Source: Sulfolobaceae archaeon
GTDB lineage: Archaea > Thermoproteota > Thermoprotei_A > Sulfolobales > Sulfolobaceae
DNA: 22,420 bases
Assembly: GCA_028277025.1 (NCBI GenBank)
Contig: JAPYVG010000028.1
Coordinates: 1 to 22,420, forward strand
Direction of reading: 5' to 3'
Within the stretch, counting starts at the first letter, position 1; every line of letters starts with the position of its first letter. The notes beneath the pieces are model-generated. The model ran no database searches, was not told the origin of the DNA, and saw nothing but the letters and a program-made list of their open reading frames with translations. Shown in pieces: positions 15,721 to 22,420 of the stretch. Both the position numbers and the translations under genes were made by a program.

Positions 15721-16278
15721 ATGACTGAACAAAAAAGGGCTAATCCAGCTCCACTCGGTTTATCGGGCTTTGCTTTAACTACTTTAGTACTCTCAGTCTT
15801 TAACGCCGGACTTATGTCACAAGGGCAGTCAGTGGTTTTAGGCTTAGCCGCGTTTTATGGAGGACTAGCACAGCTTTTAGCCGGAATACTTGAGTGGAGG
15901 GCTGGTAATACCTTCGGTTATACTGCGTTCTTTACTTACGGGGCTTTCTGGGAGTGGTACTTCTTAACCTCTATGTTTGGTTTTGGTGCAACTCCACAAG
16001 CAATAGGACTAGTACTTATAGCCTTCGGAATATTTACATTAGTCATGTGGTTCGGTACTTTTAAAGCCAATTTAGGGCTTTTTGTGACATTTCTACTTTT
16101 ATGGATAACCTTTTTCTTACTAGGAATAGGTTTAATGGTGAACAGCACTGCCCTATTTCACGCGGGCGGATATATGGGAATACTGACAGCAATAGCAGCA
16201 TGGTATACTGGACTAGCTATTGTAGTGGCTGAGGCTTTAGGTATTAACCCACCTCTTGGAAGGGCAGTATTGAGTTAA
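15721..16278 (+). CDS. satP: SatP/YaaH-type acetate transporter (GPR1/FUN34/YaaH family), 185 aa
   Basis: The signature NPAPLGL occurs at residues 8-14, right before the first of six predicted membrane helices: [85 protein letters not shown], and [39 protein letters not shown] matches the family's second signature region. The length fits the family (about 190). It should bring acetate or succinate in with protons. Lying back to back with acs it supports acetate use. A hexameric channel-like assembly is known for the family. Confidence 0.9.
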   Translation: MTEQKRANPAPLGLSGFALTTLVLSVFNAGLMSQGQSVVLGLAAFYGGLAQLLAGILEWRAGNTFGYTAFFTYGAFWEWYFLTSMFGFGATPQAIGLVLIAFGIFTLVMWFGTFKANLGLFVTFLLLWITFFLLGIGLMVNSTALFHAGGYMGILTAIAAWYTGLAIVVAEALGINPPLGRAVLS

Positions 16279-16289
16279 TTTAAAGATAG

Positions 16290-16315
16290 TCTATTTCTTT
16301 ATTTTTTCCTATTCC
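16290..16315 (+). terminator. T-rich terminator after the acetate transporter
   Basis: TTTCTTTATTTTTTCC begins about 20 bases after the stop codon at 16278. It is an oligo-T tract without a strong stem, as in archaeal terminators, and precedes the independent promoter of the next gene. Confidence 0.4.
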
Positions 16316-16344
16316 CTCTTAGTTTGTAATTTACATTTTTAAAC

Positions 16345-16353
16345 TTATATAAT
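16345..16353 (+). promoter_or_regulatory. TATA box for the muconolactone-isomerase-like gene
   Basis: TTATATAAT is centred about 27 bases before the ATG at 16376, so the gene has its own leaderless promoter. Confidence 0.5.
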
Positions 16354-16375
16354 AATTATATATTGTGAATCCAAA

Positions 16376-16687
16376 ATGTTATTCTTGTTATGGTTTAAAG
16401 TAAAACAACCAGAGAAGTTATCACAAAAGGAGCTAATGGAAATATGGAAAAGAGAAGCTGAAGCTGCACTATCAGCCGTAAAGGCTGGAAAGATAAAGGG
16501 CTTATATAAGGTGAGTGGGAGGAGGGAAGTTGTAGCTATAGTAGACGTAAACTCACATGAGGAGTTAGATGAAATCCTTGAAACCTTGCCTATAATGAGG
16601 GAGTTGGGCCATTCAGTTACCGTAGACGTACATGCCATACATCCCTATGAGAACTTCTACGAATTGATGAAAAAGATAAGCCAGTAA
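16376..16687 (+). CDS. Muconolactone delta-isomerase-like protein, 103 aa
   Basis: The product opens with MLFLLWFKVKQPEKLSQKEL and continues with WKREAEAALSAVKAGKIKGL, then YKVSGRREVVAIVDVNSHEELDEILETLP and VDVHAIHPYENFYEL. This order, with a Lys/Arg-Glu helix, a GR turn and a terminal HP, follows the muconolactone isomerase-like family, a small ferredoxin-like fold. True muconolactone isomerases belong to the catechol branch of aromatic degradation, of which no other gene is here. The natural substrate is therefore unknown. It may be a stress or small-molecule-binding relative. It sits 97 bases after the acetate transporter. Confidence 0.75.
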   Translation: MLFLLWFKVKQPEKLSQKELMEIWKREAEAALSAVKAGKIKGLYKVSGRREVVAIVDVNSHEELDEILETLPIMRELGHSVTVDVHAIHPYENFYELMKKISQ

Positions 16688-16791
16688 GACTGTAACGCTT
16701 TTACGTAACTACTCGTTATTTTTAATCCTTCTAAATATCTTTTTGACAAGTTTTGTTTATATAGTATTACCGAAGTAGTTTTTACTGATGA

Positions 16792-17134
16792 CCCCCCCCA
16801 ACTGATGACGGGCACTGCTCACGAGGTTTGGGGAGTGAAAAACTGGATGGGAGGGTAGTGGCGTTTCCCTCGACCAGCCCCAATGAGTTAAGGGTGACTG
16901 TGTATGATCCCTTAAGAGGGGTGCCCGTGGTGGAATTAAAAGTAATTAAAAGTAAGGAAAAGTTACGCCACGGGTAAACACTACTATAAGGTAATTTACA
17001 ATACCATTTGAATAAGTTGGGAAGCGAAGGAACAACTTGATAAGAAGTCCAAGAGATTTTCCTACGAAGGAAAAGTGAGTCATAAGATAATCGACAAGGA
17101 GTTTTTACTCTCGGCAATTATACCCTATTATTAA
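16792..17134 (+). pseudogene. Broken coding region, probably a transposase remnant
   Basis: Two frames join into one protein-like reading. From 16792 the frame reads PPPTDDGHCSRGLGSEKLDG and runs on to KLRHG followed by TAA (16975-16977). Two bases on, another frame picks up GKHYYKVIYNTI, meets a TGA, and continues to LLSAIIPYY and a TAA at 17132-17134. The amino-acid pattern (basic, few rare codons, higher GC at the start than neighbouring spacers) suggests a decayed gene with a frameshift and a stop. A transposase is the likeliest source, but I do not recognise the family. Confidence 0.45.
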
Positions 17135-17759
17135 GCGATTTTCCCCTACTTTAGCACTTTCATTCCCATTTATTACAAAGGGGATGATATAAGTAAAAAC
17201 TATCTCTAACATAATCCAAATGTAAAATGAGCTGTAAATGATTGACCAATACTGAAAAATTTTCTTACATGAGTTTCTTCATAGTTTATTATGATACTCA
17301 CGTAATTCGAATCCCGTTTATTAAGCATTAAGCTCCTTAGACTAATTTCTATGCCAAATACGGCTATTAACGCACCTCCATATGATAAATTTGTACTAAG
17401 AAATTTTAAACTGAGAAGAAAGTTCAATTTTTGAACTATTAATATTAACTATATAGATCTAACTTTAATTTTAAAGTAAAGTTAGTTGATAATTTCATAA
17501 TTACTAATATCTATTTCTTAAGAATTTTTATGATAAAAATCCATTATCGAATAATATAATAATATTTTAAATTTATTTCTTGATTATAAATTTTATCAAT
17601 ATAAAATTGTTGATTTTTACAGTTATTTTCTGTTAATATATGTTTATTTTCTTTCGTATCACTAATATGATTGCGTAATGTTGCCACTGAGTTATAAAAT
17701 CGAAACAAAAAATTACTATATATTTTATTATGTTTGTTTGATATTTCTCATAACTAGAA
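17135..17759. other. Gene-free AT-rich stretch
   Basis: About 625 bases hold no gene I can support. The only sizeable frame (17206-17427, minus) starts with TTG and resembles nothing known. A perfect 9-bp inverted repeat with a 9-base spacer lies at 17459-17485 (CTAACTTTA and TAAAGTTAG). The 17490-17750 part is extremely AT-rich. It could be decayed element DNA following the broken gene. Confidence 0.45.
17459..17485. repeat. Perfect 9-bp inverted repeat
   Basis: CTAACTTTA (17459-17467) and TAAAGTTAG (17477-17485) are exact reverse complements around 9 bases. In such AT-rich DNA this may arise by chance, though it could be a remnant end or an operator. Confidence 0.4.
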
Positions 17760-18125
17760 TTAGACTAGAAGTATATGGTAACCTTTTTCTATAAATTCTG
17801 AGATATCTTTATGGTCGTTTTCATTTCCTATTAAATTATATCCTTTCTGCCTCAATTTATCAGCTATATTTAAGTGAGGTGGAGATGCACAGTAACCGCA
17901 AACTCCGTATATTAATCCCTCTTTTATTGCCTTATTTAAAACGGGCTTTATATAATCAGGTTCTGACGTTAATATTTTTTCGCCGAGACCTTCAAAATAG
18001 ACAATTACTTCATATCCCTTCTCTTTTAATCCCAAAGCATAATGTAAGGCGTGAGCTGCCTTAACCAATTCTGACTTAATTTCTGGATCACTAAATATTA
18101 TGAAGGCATATTTTCCCTTTTCCAT
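17760..18125 (-). CDS. DsrE-family protein with CxxC, 121 aa
   Basis: The fold pattern is clear: a first strand YAFIIFSDPE, a helix KSELVKAAHALHYALGLKEK, a strand YEVIVYFEG, a helix PDYIKPVLNKAIKEG, then LIYGVCGYCASPP with C76 and C79, and a last helix and strand ending GYHILLV. In DsrE proteins a Cys in this segment carries sulfur as persulfide; the CxxC and the following helix fit thiosulfate or persulfide carriers. It starts 32 bases after the end of the two-HTH regulator on the same strand, so an operon is likely. It is the second DsrE-like gene in the window. Confidence 0.85.
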   Translation of the reverse strand: MEKGKYAFIIFSDPEIKSELVKAAHALHYALGLKEKGYEVIVYFEGLGEKILTSEPDYIKPVLNKAIKEGLIYGVCGYCASPPHLNIADKLRQKGYNLIGNENDHKDISEFIEKGYHILLV

Positions 18126-18157
18126 GTTTCAAATAACTAATTTCGTATCACATAAAG

Positions 18158-18895
18158 TTACGTCCAATTAATTTGGACTACATCAATCCAGTTATTTACA
18201 TAATATTCTGATTTTATTGTAATTAAACTCCTTTCCTTAATACCTTCAGTGTTCCTCTTAATCTCCTCTAGATTTGAAGCAATGGCTATCTTTACATTAT
18301 CTGAAATCCTCCATATTTCATTTGGAACACTTACTGGTCCCTCACTTAATACTGCATAAAAGAGTAAGTCTATCTTCCCCAAATCTATTATAGGTAAAAC
18401 TTTAATTATACCGTTACGTTCTAGAAAGTCTATATGTCTTCTTATACTTTTTACCGAACGTTTAAGCTTAAAAGCTAATTCCCTAATATTAATAGGATTT
18501 TTACTTAACTCCTTAATAAGATTTAAGTCAAACTTTGATAGGGAATAGGGAATTGCTTCTTTTACTGGGAATACTCTTATGGGATTTATTTCAGTTAAAG
18601 ATAGATGATCCTTATAGAAGATTTGCGATATAGTAAATCCCTCAATACATTTGAAGTTAATTACAGAGTTGGGTAAAGTATAATTACCCTTGTATATTAT
18701 AAAAGCGTGTGAAAAACCTAATAAGCTAGGGCTAACATATAGAGAAAATCCCTTAATTACCTCGTTCCTAATAAGCCTTGTAAACCTGTAATGAATTGTT
18801 GTTCGAGGAGCTTTTAATCTGGTTGATAACTCCCTAACTCCCGCTCTGGGATTAAGAAACAATTGTAGTATTAACCTTTTATCTAGATCGTCCAT
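18158..18895 (-). CDS. Lrp/AsnC-like transcription regulator with two HTH domains, 245 aa
   Basis: Two winged-helix DNA-binding units are visible. The first covers residues 3-48 (DKRLILQLFLNPRAGVRELS, then APRTTIHYRFTRL). The second covers about 122-165 (DLNLIKELSKNPINIRELAF, then RSVKSIRRHIDFLERNGIIK). Each is followed by beta-rich segments (for example HAFIIYKGNYT) that may bind an effector. The tandem layout occurs in archaeal regulators of Lrp/AsnC type. Its neighbours are a DsrE gene downstream and a TauE/SafE permease gene that is divergent, so control of sulfur handling is plausible; the effector is unknown. The ATG at 18895 opens directly into the first helix. Confidence 0.75.
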   Translation of the reverse strand: MDDLDKRLILQLFLNPRAGVRELSTRLKAPRTTIHYRFTRLIRNEVIKGFSLYVSPSLLGFSHAFIIYKGNYTLPNSVINFKCIEGFTISQIFYKDHLSLTEINPIRVFPVKEAIPYSLSKFDLNLIKELSKNPINIRELAFKLKRSVKSIRRHIDFLERNGIIKVLPIIDLGKIDLLFYAVLSEGPVSVPNEIWRISDNVKIAIASNLEEIKRNTEGIKERSLITIKSEYYVNNWIDVVQINWT

Positions 18896-19045
18896 AATTT
18901 AATAAAAGTGCTAATCCTTAATAAATGTGTAGTTAATCATTAAGTTTCACTAATTGCGGTTTTATTTTGACGTTATTTTTACTATAGATTATATTATGAT
19001 GACTTTTTATTAAAAAATTATCTATATATAAATTATTTCTAAATT

Positions 19046-19474
19046 ATGTTTAATAAGATTTATAATAATATAAAGTATATAAGTTATTTAAAAACTGGTA
19101 AAGGTATTAATGCTCTTAACGTCTTAAATTATATTATGTTAATTCCAATTTACCTCATGGTAATCATTGGGATAGCTGTTGGTGCATTAACTGGCATGAC
19201 TGGAGCTAGCGGTGTACTGGTAGTTGTCCCAACACTTCTGTATTTAGGATTAAATTTCAAGGAAGCTATAGGTTCGAGTTTATTAGTTGACATTATAACT
19301 ACAACTACAGTTACCTACGTATATTTCCTTAATAAGAACATTGACGTGAAAATTTCCCTTTTCTTTGAAAGTTCTATTCAATCTGGCATATTAAATATAC
19401 TACGATGTAGTTTAAATGAATTATATTTAACGTATAGCATAGTAGAGGCGAATGTGACCATAAATCATTATTAA
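19046..19474 (+). pseudogene. TauE/SafE-type sulfite exporter, truncated
   Basis: The segment IPIYLMVIIGIAVGALTGMTGASG and VVPTLLYLGLNFKEAIGSSL followed by LVDIITTTTVTYVYFLNKNIDVK is the N-terminal half-repeat of TauE/SafE permeases. These are about 250 residues long; homology ends near residue 110 and the remaining 30 residues are unlike the family. So the gene seems broken, either by deletion or by insertion of the DNA that follows. The ATG at 19046 follows a TATA-like TATATATAAA; the ATG at 19136 (MLIPIYLMV) is a more usual TauE start. It is divergent from the two-HTH regulator. A short product might still insert but should not transport. Confidence 0.65.
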
Positions 19475-19605
19475 GCTATTATGCTAAACTAAAGACTACA
19501 AACATCTTCCAAGAGTACGGTGACGATATTATCTACTCACTCGGTTATACATTGCCGATAAAAGCTATTAATCTGTTTTACTATACTAATACATTTTCTC
19601 ATTAA
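19438..19605 (+). pseudogene. Unidentified protein fragment after the TauE remnant
   Basis: In another frame, from 19438 to TAA at 19603-19605, the sequence reads HSRGECDHKSLLSYYAKLKT and continues through NIFQEYGDDIIYSLGYTLP to FYYTNTFSH. It looks coding (no rare codons, mixed charges) and overlaps the end of the truncated permease frame. There is no start codon. It may be the C-terminal end of the gene whose insertion or deletion broke the permease. No family recognised. Confidence 0.35.
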
Positions 19606-19626
19606 ACTGTATTAGCATAGTAAAAC
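19575..19626. repeat. 19-bp near-perfect inverted repeat
   Basis: GTTTTACTATACTAATACA (19575-19593) and the reverse complement of 19608-19626 agree at 18 of 19 positions, around a 14-base spacer. The right arm runs into the ACATTTTTACG that may be the TATA box of the ATPase gene (start 19655). The structure is either a long hairpin at the 3' end of the remnant frame, a small mobile-element end, or an operator. It overlaps the last codons of the fragment at 19438-19605. Confidence 0.6.
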
Positions 19627-19654
19627 ATTTTTACGTAAAGTAAAAGTATATCTT

Positions 19655-20881
19655 ATGAACATTGAGGAGTTAAAGAGGGTGATCAGAGATCAAAGGGAGT
19701 ACCTAGAGACATTAGAAAATGAGAAATTAGTGGAGAGGGATTTGCCATTTGATATTGAACCTTACCTATCAAAACCTAATGTCCTCGCAATACTAGGTGT
19801 TAGGAGATCGGGTAAATCCACTCTCGGTTACTTATTGATAAAGAGGAGGAATTTCGCTTACGTAGATTTCAGTGACGATAGGTTGGTGAACTTTAACGAC
19901 TTCGATATGTTAACTAGATCATTCTACGAATTATACGGGGATTTTACTCACGTTCTAATTGACGAGCCACAATACGTTAGTAGCTGGGAACTGTTTGTGA
20001 ATAGGTTGAGGAAGGAAAAGAGCGTAATCGTAACGGGGAGTAGTTCTACCCTCTTATCTGGAGAGTTGGCCACAGCCCTTACTGGTAGGCATGTGGATTT
20101 AATCTTGTTTCCGTTCTCCTTTAGGGAGTTCTTAAAATTTAAAAACGTGAACGTGGATTTATACTCCTCCAAGTCTATTTCAATAATTAAAAACGAGTTG
20201 GAAAATTACCTAAAAGACGGCGGGTTCCCGGAAGCCCTTTCTATAGGTAAGAGGGTTATTCCGTCGATTTATAACGACATTATAACGAAAGACGTAATTA
20301 ATAAGTATAGGATAAGAGAGGTTGCTAAGTTTAAGGAGTTTGCAAACTCAATGGTTAAGTACTACTCCACAGAGATCTCCGTGAGGAAATTAGCTAATTT
20401 AATGAAACTTAGTACTACGACAGTTGAGGAGTGGCTTAACGCAATTCAAGAGTCATACTTGGTTTTCTTTATGAAGAGATACAGTAGGAGTCCCAAACAG
20501 TTCAACAGTCAAAGAAAAGTATATGTTGTCGATCCCGGCATAATAAATTACATTACATCATTTTCTTACGGGGGGTTAATGGAGAACGTCGTGGCAATAC
20601 ACTTACTGAGGAAGAACCAGTTAGAAGGTGTTTATTATTTAAAGGGTGAGGACTTTGAAGTAGACTTTGTGAACGAGAAGGAAGGAGAGTTAATACAAGT
20701 CTCTTACGTGTCATCTAGAGATGAAATAAATAGGAATGAATTGAAATCGTTATTAAAGGGGGCTGAAGTTACGGGCTTCGGCAAACTATCACTGGTCAGT
20801 TGGGATTTAGAAGATGAGATTGAAGTTGGGGGTAAAAAAGTGAGGATAACGCCTTTATGGAAATATCTGCTAACAACTTGA
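19655..20881 (+). CDS. AAA ATPase with DUF4143 C-terminal domain, 408 aa
   Basis: The N-terminal AAA domain has Walker A GVRRSGKST (residues 48-56), Walker B VLIDEPQ (100-106, D103/E104), a sensor VTGSSS (126-131) and LTGRH with R145, a possible arginine finger. The middle holds a winged-helix-like part (SVRKLANLMKLSTTTVEEWL). The C-terminal DUF4143-type domain has LMENVVAIHL, GEDFEVDFV and ELIQVSY, in the E...D...Q order of PD-(D/E)XK nuclease-like folds. Proteins of this family are common, often mobile or TA-linked, and of unknown function. It stands alone after the decayed permease and before the HEPN-MNT pair. ATG at 19655; leaderless TATA near 19626-19633. Confidence 0.88.
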   Translation: MNIEELKRVIRDQREYLETLENEKLVERDLPFDIEPYLSKPNVLAILGVRRSGKSTLGYLLIKRRNFAYVDFSDDRLVNFNDFDMLTRSFYELYGDFTHVLIDEPQYVSSWELFVNRLRKEKSVIVTGSSSTLLSGELATALTGRHVDLILFPFSFREFLKFKNVNVDLYSSKSISIIKNELENYLKDGGFPEALSIGKRVIPSIYNDIITKDVINKYRIREVAKFKEFANSMVKYYSTEISVRKLANLMKLSTTTVEEWLNAIQESYLVFFMKRYSRSPKQFNSQRKVYVVDPGIINYITSFSYGGLMENVVAIHLLRKNQLEGVYYLKGEDFEVDFVNEKEGELIQVSYVSSRDEINRNELKSLLKGAEVTGFGKLSLVSWDLEDEIEVGGKKVRITPLWKYLLTT

Positions 20882-21046
20882 GGTTTATGATCTCACACTG
20901 ACCTTGACTCTTAAAAACCCTTTTGCGAATTAAAGAATTCAGCCCTTCCTAATCCAAGCCTTTCCTCCTAATTTTGTTGAAACATTGATAACCTTTTATA
21001 TTAGGTTAAACATAATTGGATTAAAGAAGATAAGTTCTAAACAATA

Positions 21047-21055
21047 AATTTTTAC
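21047..21055 (+). promoter_or_regulatory. TATA box for the HEPN-MNT operon
   Basis: AATTTTTAC, centred about 27 bases before the ATG at 21078, is a TATA box at leaderless distance. Confidence 0.4.
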
Positions 21056-21077
21056 ACAAACACTGTCATTTTAATTT

Positions 21078-21449
21078 ATGAAAAGGGTTGATGACTGGTT
21101 AAAACAAGCTGAAAGAGACCTTGAAGAGGCTAAATATGCTAAGAGCGGAGGATATTTTGAACTTTCGTGCTTTCTTTCACAACAATGTGCTGAAAAAGCC
21201 GTTAAAGCCTTGTTACAACATAAGGGGATAGAGAGAAGAGGTCATTCAATCACTCACCTCCTTGAAAACCCTCCAATAGATATCCTTCAGTGCGCTACCT
21301 TCCTTGACAAGCAATACGTACCATCTAGATACCCAGATGTCTATGCTGAAGGTTCACCTTACGAATATTATACTGAGAGAGATGCTGAAGAATGTATAAA
21401 TTGTGCTTTGAAAATACTTAATTGGGTTAAGGGGGAGATAGGAAGATGA
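21078..21449 (+). CDS. HEPN-domain protein (HEPN-MNT toxin-antitoxin), 123 aa
   Basis: An all-helical HEPN fold: DDWLKQAERDLEEAKYA (5-21), YFELSCFLSQQCAEKAVKAL (26-45), HSITHLLE (56-63), CATFLDKQYVPSRYPDVYAEG (72-92) and DAEECINCALKILNWV (102-117). HEPN toxins cut RNA with an R-x4-6-H motif. R84 of SRYPD is present but no His lies 5-7 residues on, so this copy may be non-catalytic or use other residues, as in the COG2250 type. The TGA overlaps the ATG of the nucleotidyltransferase gene (ATGA), the standard two-gene layout. Confidence 0.88.
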   Translation: MKRVDDWLKQAERDLEEAKYAKSGGYFELSCFLSQQCAEKAVKALLQHKGIERRGHSITHLLENPPIDILQCATFLDKQYVPSRYPDVYAEGSPYEYYTERDAEECINCALKILNWVKGEIGR

Positions 21450-21796
21450 GGTTAATGATACTTTTCGGCTCAAGGGCTAGGGGTGATTATACGGAAAACA
21501 GTGACTATGATGTTCTAGTAGTTGGCGATGAAATTCCTAAAGACCCGAGAAAAGTGCCAGATGAGTTGTATTTGAGTGTTGTAAGGATGTTCCCGGGGGA
21601 AGTTGACGCGATTTTTATGAATACTGAAGTATTTATGAAAAAGTTATCTGAAGGTAGCCCGTTTATTTTGCAGATAATTGAGGAAGGGAGGGTAATAGAG
21701 AAGGATGAAGAGTTTTGGAAAGAGGTTATCAACGTTTATAACAAAATTAGACCTTTATACGAGAGGAGAGGAAAGGCTTGGGTTAGGAAGGGCTGA
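21446..21796 (+). CDS. Minimal nucleotidyltransferase (MNT, HEPN-MNT antitoxin), 116 aa
   Basis: The motif GSRARGDYTENSDYD at residues 8-22 holds the nucleotide-binding GS and the two metal-binding Asp residues D20 and D22. A third Asp, D54, follows in GEVDAIF. This is the complete active site of the minimal nucleotidyltransferase family. In HEPN-MNT systems the MNT protein silences the HEPN partner, in known cases by adding AMP to it. The ATG overlaps the HEPN stop codon. GGGGGAGAT, 12-20 bases upstream, could help initiate translation. The C-terminal helix is basic. Confidence 0.88.
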   Translation: MRLMILFGSRARGDYTENSDYDVLVVGDEIPKDPRKVPDELYLSVVRMFPGEVDAIFMNTEVFMKKLSEGSPFILQIIEEGRVIEKDEEFWKEVINVYNKIRPLYERRGKAWVRKG

Positions 21797-21954
21797 ATTC
21801 TTTTTCACGTTAATTTTCAGTTCAATCAGTTACTAACCCAGATCTTTTTTAAACAAATTCATATAAACTTTCGCAGACATCCGAGTATCTAGATGATACT
21901 ATTGCTTGTCAAGTATTGTTTAAATTTTAGCCATTCATTTTCCAATTTTCCACT

Positions 21955-22312
21955 TTAAACCCCTTGAATTCTACTGAAGTGCTTCACATTACCGGTTACT
22001 ATTACGCAATTGTTAGAAATTACAATAGAACTAATTAGTACGTCCTTTAAATCTATTACTTCTCCTTTACTCTCAAGTTCTGCTTCCAACTCTGCAGCCT
22101 TCTTAGCCTCAATTATCGTAAATGGGAGTATTTCAATAGATTATAAAAACTCATCCAATTTCTGAACACCTTTACTATACTTAAAAGCACCGTAATATAG
22201 TTCAAACGTGTTTATCGAAGTAGTAACAAGTTTACTATTTCCCTTAACTTTCTCAATATATTTTATCGCCTTGTCTTTCCCTCTTGAGTGTGGTGATAGT
22301 GTCGTCGTTAAG
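21955..22312 (-). pseudogene. vapC: VapC (PIN-domain) toxin pseudogene, frameshifted
   Basis: The minus strand has LNDDTITTLKR (22280-22312), the start of a PIN domain (normally LDTD). After a one-base shift in the GGG/AAA run near 22280 it reads RGKDKAIKYIEKVKGNSK, TSINTFELYYGAF (Glu of the active site) and KLDEFL. A TAA at 22141-22143 interrupts. The frame then resumes with SIEILPFTIIEAKKAAELEA, VIDLKDVLISSIVISNN and VTGNVKHF to TAA at 21955. So the toxin carries a frameshift and an in-frame stop. The Asp-rich start, ELYYGA, DVLI and a final HF all match VapC. Inactive as it stands. Confidence 0.75.
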
Positions 22313-22418
22313 CTACAAATTCTGGGATTAACCTTCTCTCCCATAAGACTAGGGCTATGGAGTACATCATGGTGCGAATGCTCCTATTTACTGCCTTCGT
22401 TGCTCTCTTGAACCTAAC
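22308..22418 (-). CDS. Unidentified frame running off the window edge
   Basis: On the minus strand the frame is open from the edge to TAA at 22308-22310, ending MYSIALVLWERRLIPEFVA. Its stop sits where the VapC remnant begins, the place a VapB antitoxin would end. The sequence does not resemble a VapB I know, so this could also be chance. Only 36 residues are visible. Confidence 0.25.
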   Translation of the reverse strand, partial: VRFKRATKAVNRSIRTMMYSIALVLWERRLIPEFVA

Positions 22419-22420
22419 TA

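Noticed and set aside
16784..16830. TGATGA and CTGA boxes suggesting a C/D box RNA
   Set aside because: The boxes come from a 9-base direct repeat and are too close together for a guide; no terminal stem is present.
17295..17325. TTCGAATCCC, like a tRNA T-loop
   Set aside because: The bases on either side do not pair into a T-stem, and no acceptor, D or anticodon arms are found at the right distances.
17206..17427. Minus-strand frame of 73 codons in the gap after the broken gene
   Set aside because: It begins only at a TTG, has no clear promoter and no recognisable family; the region around it is AT-rich and gene-free.
22208..22411. Plus-strand frame of 67 codons at the right edge
   Set aside because: It is the antisense shadow of the VapC remnant, whose motifs are clear on the other strand.
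1..22420. Search for CRISPR repeats and rRNA
   Set aside because: No regularly spaced direct repeats of 24-37 bases and no conserved rRNA stretch were seen by eye.

Overview
The window looks like chromosome from a thermoacidophilic archaeon of the order Sulfolobales. The sequence is AT-rich. Many genes have a TATA box about 25-29 bases before the start codon and no ribosome-binding site, so their transcripts are probably leaderless. The gene content also fits: a sulfocyanin, a subunit I+III fused haem-copper oxidase of SoxM type, a TA0938-like zinc protein, DsrE proteins, a GYD protein, and HEPN/MNT and VapC toxin-antitoxin genes. The species cannot be named from the sequence alone.

Layout. 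1-767: a graveyard of insertion-sequence fragments (an IS110-like N-terminus, a TnpB C-terminus with a damaged zinc ribbon, two perfect hairpins). 768-3576: a small DsrE-like protein, a C2H2-like zinc protein, a metallo-beta-lactamase hydrolase, and a coupled pair of a TA0938-like zinc protein and a zinc-finger/haem-oxygenase-fold protein. 3703-5578: a selenium-binding protein (SBP56/methanethiol oxidase family) and an overlapping membrane protein. 5540-11074: a terminal-oxidase locus arranged around one divergent promoter region. Leftward are sulfocyanin, CuA subunit II, a four-helix membrane protein and a membrane protein with a Cys-Cys motif. Rightward are the SoxM-like fusion and a CtaG/DUF1404-like membrane protein. 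11153-12870: a CitE-like lyase, a DUF5658-like protein and an anchored extracytoplasmic protein. 13266-16687: an acetate module, with acetyl-CoA synthetase divergent from a SatP/YaaH acetate transporter, flanked by a GYD protein and a muconolactone-isomerase-like protein. 16792-17134: a broken coding region. 17760-19474: a sulfur-related group (DsrE with CxxC, a two-HTH regulator, a truncated TauE/SafE permease). 19655-20881: an AAA/DUF4143 ATPase. 21078-21796: a HEPN-MNT pair. 21955-22420: a frameshifted VapC toxin and an unidentified frame running off the edge.

How the genes work together. The oxidase locus should take electrons from membrane-anchored sulfocyanin to CuA and on to the haem a/haem-CuB site, whose ligands and D and K proton channels all look intact. 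No Rieske protein or cytochrome b is present here, so the electron donor to sulfocyanin lies elsewhere or is different. Acetate taken up by the SatP-like carrier would be activated by the adjacent Acs. Three decayed or incomplete regions (the left edge, 16.8-17.1 kb, 19.0-19.6 kb) and the TA genes at the right edge suggest accessory DNA around a core of respiratory and carbon genes.

No CRISPR array, tRNA or rRNA was found. The points most worth a second look are the oxidase locus with its prepilin-like sulfocyanin N-terminus, the possible split of the subunit II membrane anchor, the coupled zinc/diiron gene pair, and the decayed sulfur-permease locus.
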